DNA of 7,380 nucleotides from Acidobacteriaceae bacterium (GTDB lineage Bacteria; Acidobacteriota; Terriglobia; Terriglobales; Acidobacteriaceae). The translations under genes and the position numbers were made by a program. The stretch lies in contig JAOAPG010000234.1 in assembly GCA_025462785.1 (NCBI GenBank), positions 1 through 7,380 of the forward strand. The letters are read 5' to 3'. This document shows, in pieces, positions 1 to 4,764 of the stretch. Numbering within the stretch: the stretch's first letter is position 1; each line of letters starts with the position of its first letter. The notes beneath the pieces were generated by a model. The model ran no database searches, was not told the DNA's origin, and saw only the letters and a program-made list of their open reading frames with translations.

Positions 1-260
1 GGAAATCAATTCATTTAGCCGAACTGCTGCAACTGGCAACTGCTGCGAGCGAGCCAGAAACTAGGATTTAGACATGAGCGAGGTTAAAGCTACGGACTGG
101 TTCCGCCTACGGAGGTAACAATGACTCCAGGCTTAGATCGATTATTGTAAAGTGCGACGGGTCTCGTTTCCTTTGGACTCATTCTGTGGGGCCTTCGTGT
201 CGAGGCCGTGTGAACAGGCTGACGAAGAGACAAATCGATTATGTCCGCTACATCGAGGAA
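1..260. other. Left-edge region without a convincing complete gene
   Basis: No long conserved reading frame is visible. On the plus strand, positions 3-71 form an open frame that enters from the left edge and reads ...HLAELLQLATAASEPETRI-stop. It has the look of a protein C-terminus, but 22 codons are too few to assign. Two tiny plus-strand ORFs follow. ATG at 74 gives 14 codons ending at TAA 116-118. ATG at 121 gives only 9 codons (MTPGLDRLL) but is preceded by a strong Shine-Dalgarno GGAGG at 111-115 with 5 nt spacing. The minus strand downstream of the otsAB stop shows no clear hairpin-plus-T-run terminator. I see nothing else here that I can name. Confidence 0.3.
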
Positions 261-2522
261 TCAAGATACCTTACGCGCGCTTCCGGATTCGGCAAACAGT
301 TTCAATACCTGGCGCAATCGTTCGAAGTCCGCCACAACATAGGAAGCGCGGGTGGGTCCAGGGCCGATGTGCACAGTCCAGGCGTCCGATCGCAACCGTT
401 CAAACAGGTCTTCATCCGTGCGATCGTCGCCCGCTGCGAAAATGAAATCGAGATCAGCCCACGTCACAAGAAGGCGATTGAGCACCTCGCCCTTGTTCGC
501 CCAGACCGGCTTGACCTCTACGATCTTCTCCCCGCGGAACGCCCTTAGTTCTGTCTCGGCAAGCATCGCCTCTAGCATGGACACCAATTCATTAGCCAGC
601 CACTCACCGAATTCCGGTTCGGCCATACGATAGTGCCAGACCAGCGCATATTTCTTTTCCTCAACAAAACTTCCTGGTGTGCGGTCCACGAAGTGTTCCA
701 GGATCGGCATCACAGTGTTCTTCCACTCCGCGGGCACCTGTGAGCGCAAAGGCTCCCACGTGGATATGAATGAGGCTTTCAACTCGGCGCCGTGTTCGGC
801 CGCGAGCCATAAACCTCGAACCGACCCGAACCACCGATCCAGATTTTCCGCCGACCTGCCCGACATCAAGGCCACGCAATTCTGGGGATCAGACGCCAGG
901 GCACTCAGCGTGTCGAGGATCACCGGAGGGGGAGCAGCTTGTTGCGGCCGTTTCGCAAACGGGACAAGGGTTCCGTCGTAGTCAAGAATTAGCAGGCGGC
1001 GACTGCCACGCGCATAAGCGTCGCGAACTTCCGTTGGGCGCAGTCGCTGTGGTTGCGTGTCAATGAAGCGCCCACGCTCCGCTACAGCTTCTCGCAGCGA
1101 TGCAAGAAATCGTTCCCCCCAGCGGAATACATTATTCCGCAGGACTCTATTGTGGAGCGTTGTCATGCGCAAGCGACGTTCCTGTTCATCGAGAGCGAGC
1201 GCACGCTCGATGGTTGCGGCAGTGCGCTCCTCATCAAACGGATTAATAAGGAGCGCTTCGCCCATTTCTGCAGCAGCGCCAGCAAATTCGCTTAGGACCA
1301 ATACTCCGTCACCCTCGGGCTTGCAGGTAACATACTCTTTTGCCACCAGATTCATCCCATCGCGCAGCGACCCGACCCAACAAACGTCTGCCAGCTTGTA
1401 AAGACCGACTAGTTCGGTTCGGTCGATCGATCGGTTGATGTAAACAAGAGGTGTCCATTCGGGAGTGCCGAGTTTGCCGTTGATTTCGCCGACCAGGCGA
1501 TTTACCTCAGTACGCAGCTCTTGGTATGTGTCGATGCCCTCCCGGGTAGGCACGGCGATTTGGATTAGGACGACTTTCTCCTTTAGCTCTGGCGAGGATC
1601 GGAGCAGGTGCGCATATGCCCGCAGGCGCTCGAGGACCCCCTTGGTATAGTCCAGTCGATCGACGGCGAGCAGTACCTTTCGGCCCTTGTAGCGCGCAAC
1701 CCATTCGGCGTATTGCTCGGCTGTAGTTCTATCGCTTTTTAACAGGTTCGTATATTCTTCTGGCGCGATGCCGATCGGAAGGGCTTCCAGTCGGACAGGG
1801 CGGCTTCCCACTGCAACCTGCTCGATCTTACTTTCCATACCAAGGACGCGAAGCAATGCGGCGCGGAATTGCTGCAAATATCCGTGGGTCTGAAAAGCAA
1901 GCAGGTCGGCTCCGAGCAGACCCTCAAGAACCTCCTCACGCCTGGGCAGAACGGGAAAGATTTCCGAGGATGGGAAAGGTATGTGCAGAAAGAAACCAAT
2001 GGCTGCGTCAGGCAGCTGCTCACGAAGCATTTGCGGAAGCAGCATCAGGTGATAATCGTGTACCCAGATGAGGTCGTTCTGCTTATAATGCTCTGCCACT
2101 GCTTGCGAGAAAATGCGATTGGCCTCAACATAGGCCTCCCATGCCTTCGACACAAATTTCAATTGGGAGGGAAAATTGTGAAACACCGGCCACAGCGTCT
2201 GGTTGGCATATCCCTCGTAGAATCCTTTCGCCACATCATCTGGAAGTTCGACCGCAAAACGGCGGTCTTTCTCCGCCCATTCTTCAAGAACAGTGCGGCG
2301 ACTCTCCTGGTCTTGTTCTCCAGCAACTCCCGCCCAACCGATCCAGTCCCCGCCGTCTTTTCGCAGAAGGGGGTTCATCGCGCTAGCAAGACCGCCGGAG
2401 CTGGGTTCGGTCTTCCAGCCGTCATCTGTCTTCCGCAAGGTAAGTGGGAGGCGGTTTGAGACCACTATGAGACGAGCACTGGCTGGCACGATTGCTAATT
2501 TGGAAACTGGCTGTAGGCCCAC
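261..2522 (-). CDS. otsAB: Bifunctional trehalose-6-phosphate synthase / trehalose-6-phosphate phosphatase (OtsA-OtsB fusion)
   Basis: This cytoplasmic enzyme would make trehalose in two steps: glucosyl transfer from a nucleotide-glucose to glucose-6-phosphate, then removal of the phosphate. The 753-residue protein starts at GTG 2522. That start is chosen because GGAAGGAG lies 8 nt upstream; an in-frame GTG at 2549 would add nine residues but sits upstream of this site. The GT20 synthase domain spans about residues 17-480. It includes RLIVVSNRLP (17-26), the SGGLASA loop, VHDYHLMLLPQ (about 154-164), RLDYTKG (289-295, with the substrate-binding Arg and Lys) and RDGMNLVAKEY (387-397). The HAD-type phosphatase domain spans about 505-740. 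It includes LDYDGTL (nucleophile Asp514, acid/base Asp516), MSGRS (Ser554), the NKGE lysine (677) and AGDDRTDED (Asp699/Asp700). All expected catalytic motifs are present with no stop or shift, so I judge it functional. Fused OtsA-OtsB proteins are known in bacteria and eukaryotes. A role in osmotic or desiccation protection is inferred from family knowledge. Confidence 0.97.
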   Translation of the reverse strand: MGLQPVSKLAIVPASARLIVVSNRLPLTLRKTDDGWKTEPSSGGLASAMNPLLRKDGGDWIGWAGVAGEQDQESRRTVLEEWAEKDRRFAVELPDDVAKGFYEGYANQTLWPVFHNFPSQLKFVSKAWEAYVEANRIFSQAVAEHYKQNDLIWVHDYHLMLLPQMLREQLPDAAIGFFLHIPFPSSEIFPVLPRREEVLEGLLGADLLAFQTHGYLQQFRAALLRVLGMESKIEQVAVGSRPVRLEALPIGIAPEEYTNLLKSDRTTAEQYAEWVARYKGRKVLLAVDRLDYTKGVLERLRAYAHLLRSSPELKEKVVLIQIAVPTREGIDTYQELRTEVNRLVGEINGKLGTPEWTPLVYINRSIDRTELVGLYKLADVCWVGSLRDGMNLVAKEYVTCKPEGDGVLVLSEFAGAAAEMGEALLINPFDEERTAATIERALALDEQERRLRMTTLHNRVLRNNVFRWGERFLASLREAVAERGRFIDTQPQRLRPTEVRDAYARGSRRLLILDYDGTLVPFAKRPQQAAPPPVILDTLSALASDPQNCVALMSGRSAENLDRWFGSVRGLWLAAEHGAELKASFISTWEPLRSQVPAEWKNTVMPILEHFVDRTPGSFVEEKKYALVWHYRMAEPEFGEWLANELVSMLEAMLAETELRAFRGEKIVEVKPVWANKGEVLNRLLVTWADLDFIFAAGDDRTDEDLFERLRSDAWTVHIGPGPTRASYVVADFERLRQVLKLFAESGSARKVS

Positions 2523-2530
2523 GTCGTTTT

Positions 2531-2538
2531 CTCCTTCC
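2531..2538 (-). promoter_or_regulatory. Ribosome binding site deciding the otsAB start
   Basis: On the minus strand the sequence reads GGAAGGAG, with the AGGAG core at 2535-2531 and 8 nt to GTG at 2522. This is a strong Shine-Dalgarno match. It lies inside the nine-codon extension that would result from the GTG at 2549, which argues that translation begins at 2522. Confidence 0.75.
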
Positions 2539-2614
2539 TGCCAGATCACACCTATCAGTGAATCGCGTGATGGGGTAGGTCACAGCTGCTGCACGTCAGG
2601 AGCAACTCGCCCTA

Positions 2615-2644
2615 TTTCGATGCCAAATTCGCTCTGCTAGTTCC
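2615..2644 (-). promoter_or_regulatory. Weak candidate ECF-sigma-like promoter for otsAB
   Basis: In the divergent spacer between otsAB and alkB, the minus strand carries GGAACT (2644-2639) and, 18 nt later, TCGAAA (2620-2615). The first element resembles the GGAAC -35 of ECF sigma factors, and the second loosely resembles a TCxAA-type -10. The spacing is one or two bases longer than usual. A stress-type promoter for trehalose synthesis would make sense, but a six-base match occurs easily by chance, so this is only a candidate. No convincing sigma-70 promoter is visible for either divergent gene. Confidence 0.2.
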
Positions 2645-2678
2645 AAGTATCGCTATAGCCATTTGAGGCCGTAGAACC

Positions 2679-3332
2679 GTGCTACCGGGAGAGATGTTGG
2701 TAAATTATCTGTATTCTGCAGTTCACATGGCCATTGAGAAAATCCCCGTTGCTGGAGCTGAGATCTACTACGACGCTCAATTTCTGGACGCCAAGGAGTC
2801 AAGCGAATTCTTTGATGCGCTTCTAACCAAGTGCCCCTGGCGACGATATAAGACTGCATTCGGATCCGCAGTCCCCAGGGACGAAGCCTATTATGGCGAT
2901 CCTGGAACGCACTACACGTATTCGCGGCGAGAGTACAGGCCTCTCCCTTGGATAGAGGAATTGCTCTTCTTGAAGCAGCGCGTCGAAGCCGCCACGCCAG
3001 TCACCGCCTACGAGAACCCGCACTTGCCACCCAACGGCTATAACGCAGTTCTATGCAACCTCTATCGCGACGGAAACGACAGCGTCGGACTGCACGCCGA
3101 CAACGAACCGGAAATGGGACCTGTGATCGCTTCCGTCAGTTTGGGTTCGGAGCGGCTGTTTCGGCTCAGAGGAAAGGGCGGCACGGTAGTCTACTCGAAG
3201 TCCTTACCCCACGGAAGCCTTCTGATCATGGCTGGTAATACACAAAAGCACTTCAAGAACTAGGTCCCCAAGGAACCTGATATTACAAGTCCTCGAATTA
3301 ACCTTACGTTTCGCCGCATACAACACAGGTAA
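2679..3332 (+). pseudogene. alkB: AlkB-type 2-oxoglutarate/Fe(II) DNA-repair dioxygenase, interrupted by in-frame TAG at 3261-3263
   Basis: AlkB-family enzymes repair N-alkylated DNA bases such as 1-methyladenine and 3-methylcytosine by oxidative demethylation with Fe(II), O2 and 2-oxoglutarate. From GTG 2679 there are 194 codons to TAG. The reading matches short ALKBH2/3-like AlkB proteins: YYGDPGTHYTYS (71-82), the 2-oxoglutarate-contacting NLYRDG (Asn127, Tyr129), the iron ligands in GLHADNE (His139, Asp141), SLGSERLFRLR (154-164), HGSLLIMAG and the last iron ligand His191 in QKHFKN. The TAG comes right after HFKN. In the same frame the codons then read VPKEPDITSPRINLTFRRIQHR and stop at TAA 3330. 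That is the family C-terminus, with the two Arg (206 and 212, spaced as Arg204/Arg210 of E. coli AlkB) that bind 2-oxoglutarate. The 194-residue product would lack these and should be inactive. The start is uncertain: GTG 2679 has GAGG 10 nt upstream, ATG 2694 has its SD too close, and ATG 2727 fits family lengths but lacks an SD. Confidence 0.9.
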
Positions 3333-3441
3333 TTCTTGCCTGAAATCCACCAACAAGCGCCATCGCATCGGTGTGGGGGCTGCATCAAAGACTGAATCGT
3401 TTTTTCCCGTAGCGGAAAAGCAGCCAAACGTATCAGCGTGG
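3333..3441. other. Spacer between alkB remnant and small minus-strand ORF
   Basis: No conserved frame is recognised on either strand. A 6-bp inverted repeat (TTTTCC at 3402-3407 and GGAAAA at 3414-3419, with a 6-nt loop) lies between these convergent genes. It is not followed by a T-run on either strand, so it is not a convincing intrinsic terminator. Minus-strand frames crossing this region also run antisense through the conserved alkB tail, which makes them unlikely genes. Confidence 0.4.
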
Positions 3442-3690
3442 CTAACATGGTCCAAATTCGCTTTGTCCGGTTCCGGCTGTGATGTCATCTGAAGTAATCG
3501 GCACTGTTCGGGAATGCTCAAGGCATGGACGAAAGTGCCGTGTGGCCCCAACAAAATGGATAGCAGGCACAGCTTCTTCAACTTGTATCACCACAACTTC
3601 GCTCGTGTAGCCGTGGCGATTCCGGAGGTGCGCGTCGCCGATGCCGCCTTCATTGATCACTGTTACCGAACCTCCGATGTTTCTGGGCAC
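3442..3690 (-). CDS. Hypothetical small protein (82 aa) with strong RBS
   Basis: I do not recognise this product. It starts at GTG 3690 and begins MPRNIGGSVTVINEGG. A near-perfect Shine-Dalgarno, AGAGGAGG, has its AGGAGG core at 3703-3698, 7 nt from the GTG, which is the main support for a real translation start. The first half has a plausible globular look (NRHGYTSEVVVIQVEE, about residues 24-39) and many GC-ending codons. The second half (from about HFRPC) becomes low in recognisable character and ends at TAG 3444. There is no signal peptide or membrane segment. It lies 33 nt downstream of the 60-codon ORF ending at 3724, on the same strand. It could be the 5' end of a longer gene now cut or shifted, because the surrounding 2 kb is rich in remnants. 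Confidence 0.35.
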   Translation of the reverse strand: MPRNIGGSVTVINEGGIGDAHLRNRHGYTSEVVVIQVEEAVPAIHFVGATRHFRPCLEHSRTVPITSDDITAGTGQSEFGPC

Positions 3691-3697
3691 GACGTTT

Positions 3698-3703
3698 CCT
3701 CCT
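3698..3703 (-). promoter_or_regulatory. Shine-Dalgarno of the 82-aa ORF
   Basis: The minus strand reads AGGAGG, part of AGAGGAGGAAAC, with 7 nt to GTG 3690. It is one of the best ribosome binding sites in the window, in front of an otherwise unassigned ORF. Confidence 0.5.
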
Positions 3704-3720
3704 CTTATGGATGTTCTGTT

Positions 3721-3749
3721 CCGCTAAGCGCTTTTGCGCTTCTTCGCGG
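3721..3749. repeat. Perfect inverted repeat overlapping the stop of the 60-aa ORF
   Basis: AAGCGC (3726-3731) and GCGCTT (3736-3741) form a perfect 6-bp stem with a TTTT loop (AAAA on the minus strand). A further CCGC/GCGG pair (3721-3724 and 3746-3749) could extend it across an unequal internal loop. It overlaps the last codons and stop of the 60-codon ORF and precedes the RBS of the next ORF. No T-run follows on either strand, so it is an intercistronic hairpin at most. It may simply reflect Lys/Arg/Ser codons. Confidence 0.4.
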
Positions 3750-3906
3750 GTGCAGTGTGAGTCTGTAGCGGCGATTTTCTCTTCTTCCAGTGCTCACGAA
3801 GCTGATCGGCTTCGGTGAAATCGGGATTCAGATCTCCAGACTCGTACGCCATTCCGGCACCAAAATCGGGATCTTCCTTCGGCTGCGGTGTCAAATCCGA
3901 CCTCAT
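3724..3906 (-). CDS. Small hydrophilic ORF (60 aa) with basic C-terminal tail, possibly a gene remnant
   Basis: The family is not recognised. The product begins MRSDLTPQPKEDPDFG. The middle part (DLNPDFTEADQLREHWKKRK, about residues 25-44) looks like real protein sequence: acidic and amphipathic, then strongly basic. The tail ends APAKKRKSA. Translation could begin at ATG 3906, with a weak CCAGGA upstream. The same frame is open for about 14 codons before the ATG, so it could instead be the end of a larger protein whose upstream part is lost. Its first 113 nt overlap, in another frame, the degenerate end of the PAP2/AI-2E chimera, whose own translation there (rich in Arg and Ser) looks like out-of-frame reading. 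The simplest reading is that this is the genuine frame and the chimera has run off frame. It may be the C-terminus of the AI-2E gene after an internal deletion, but this is unproven. Confidence 0.35.
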   Translation of the reverse strand: MRSDLTPQPKEDPDFGAGMAYESGDLNPDFTEADQLREHWKKRKSPLQTHTAPAKKRKSA

Positions 3907-4333
3907 ACCGGTTATGGTCCTGGGTTGCTTTTCCCTGTAGGTTTCTCTTCAACCCAGTCTGCTTGGCCAGCGCTGGAGGGACTGCCCCGCTTTTGATCTC
4001 GTTCCAATACGCTGGGACCATTTGTGTGGCTGTACTCAGTTCTCGGCCAATCGTGCCCCCGAGAAGGAATACGAAACCGGTGATCACGACCACGAGAACC
4101 AAGTATGAGAGTGCAATTGAGCCCAGGCGCGAGTGCCACAAACGGCGATCGGAAAATTTCATGATCGGCTCAAGCAGGTAGGCAAGAAAAAAGGAAAAAA
4201 TGATGGCGATTAGCGCTGGATAGGCGAAGTAGACGAGAGCTATGGCTATGCCATACAGAGTGGCAGTGACAAACACGCGCAGAGTAGTGCGATGGACAAA
4301 TTGCACATCAGTCGGATGATCAAAAGAACCCAT
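3794..4333 (-). pseudogene. AI-2E/PerM-family membrane transporter, N-terminal fragment fused behind a PAP2 remnant
   Basis: AI-2E family (PerM-like) proteins are inner-membrane transporters of about 350 residues with seven or eight helices. Here only the N-terminal third is recognisable. From ATG 4333 (MGSFDHPTDVQFVHR) come a likely helix at residues 21-38, a second at 39-57 (PALIAIIFSFFLAYLLEP, the characteristic AYLLEP region) and a third at about 70-93 (LGSIALSYLVLVVVITG), then a GTIGRELS segment. Similarity fades at about 3950. The remaining codons to TGA 3794 are rich in Arg and Ser and overlap a better-looking frame (the 60-aa ORF), so they are probably out of frame. The central and C-terminal conserved transporter region is missing. 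The frame is continuous with the PAP2 remnant upstream, so a hybrid of about 291 codons could be read through. ATG 4333 has only a weak SD (GAGAC, about 6 nt away). A functional transporter is unlikely. Confidence 0.75.
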
Positions 4334-4347
4334 GCGTTTGTCTCTGT

Positions 4348-4359
4348 CTGGGGCCCCAG
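4348..4359. repeat. 12-bp perfect palindrome at the PAP2/AI-2E joint
   Basis: CTGGGGCCCCAG is a perfect palindrome. It falls where recognisable PAP2 sequence (NEGIGQTG) ends and the sequence leading to the AI-2E start (APDRDKR) begins. Such sequence can mark a deletion or recombination joint, but a short GC palindrome can also arise by chance. Confidence 0.6.
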
Positions 4360-4364
4360 TCTGC
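4355..4364. repeat. 10-bp direct repeat, copy 2 (partner at 3953-3962)
   Basis: CCCAGTCTGC occurs here and again at 3953-3962, 402 bp apart. Both copies encode Gln-Thr-Gly in the same minus-strand frame. The two copies sit at the two ends of the recognisable AI-2E segment, one of them overlapping the palindrome. This could be microhomology left from an insertion or deletion event. A 10-bp repeat within about 1 kb is also not rare by chance. Confidence 0.5.
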
Positions 4365-4701
4365 CCGATTCCTTCATTGGGCCGCTCGCGGTTCGTAGCG
4401 AGCTTGAACCCTTCTACTACGAGCGAAGCATCGGCAACGGCTTCTGCTCCCAGACGCCCTGTTTCAGCCAGATGCTCGTTGTGAGTTCCCAGCCTTAGAA
4501 AGTAAAGTCCAGCAGCACCTGCAAAAGTTGCGTATGGCGAACCAAAAGCAGAGATCGTATTACTTGTATCTATCCTCCCCTTATCAATGCCAAGGCTGTC
4601 GTCTGAGCAAACGCTGGCCGTGAGCCATAAATTAAGGCGAGGCAAATCACAAACGAATACGCCAAACAACGAATACCGTTTCTACTTCGGGAAATGAACA
4701 T
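4355..4701 (-). pseudogene. PAP2-family phosphatase, N-terminal half, frameshifted and truncated
   Basis: PAP2-family enzymes remove phosphate from lipid phosphates or related substrates and use three motifs: K-x6-RP, PSGH and SR-x5-H-x3-D. Translation from ATG 4701 gives a clear Sec signal peptide: basic start MFISRSRNGIR, hydrophobic core CLAYSFVICLALIYG and cleavage-like SRPAFA-Q, with AGGAG 10 nt upstream. After Q33 that frame stops resembling PAP2. The homologous sequence (DDSLGIDKGRIDTSNTIS, then FGSPY, ETGRLGAEAVADA) continues in another frame from about 4603. One missing base near 4603 (CAG-GAC changed to CAGAC) would reconcile the two. Motif 1 is present as KLATNRERP, but the sequence leaves the family just after it (NEGIGQTG, about 4357). 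Motifs 2 and 3 with the catalytic His are absent, so the gene is dead as a phosphatase. A TTG at 4669 could open the shifted frame, but that product would lack the signal peptide. It lies 63 nt downstream of the receptor gene on the same strand. Confidence 0.8.
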
Positions 4702-4711
4702 GATTTTGGAA

Positions 4712-4716
4712 CTCCT
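4712..4716 (-). promoter_or_regulatory. Shine-Dalgarno of the PAP2 remnant
   Basis: AGGAG (in AAAAGGAGTT on the minus strand) lies 10 nt upstream of ATG 4701. It supports 4701 as the original start and thus the existence of the signal peptide in a different frame from the PAP2 body. Confidence 0.6.
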
Positions 4717-4764
4717 TTTAAACTCATATGTGTTCTCAATTGCAGTCATGTTGCGTCGGTATCC

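Noticed and set aside
1422..1434. GATCGATCG-rich stretch as a possible repeat or operator
   Set aside because: It encodes conserved OtsA residues (NRSIDRTE) and is explained by codon use.
1869..2459. Plus-strand 196-codon frame opposite otsAB
   Set aside because: It is antisense to the strongly conserved GT20 domain, with no RBS and no recognisable protein character. It is a shadow frame.
2651..2660. TATAGC as a -10 box for alkB
   Set aside because: No acceptable -35 element lies about 17 bp upstream, so there is not enough support to list a promoter.
3402..3419. Inverted repeat TTTTCC/GGAAAA as a terminator between convergent genes
   Set aside because: The stem is short and AT-rich, and no T-run follows on either strand.
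3204..3581. Minus-strand 125-codon frame beginning MKKLCLLSILLG, resembling a signal peptide
   Set aside because: It has no good RBS, overlaps the better-supported 82-aa ORF, and runs antisense through the conserved alkB C-terminus. The signal-like start is probably chance.
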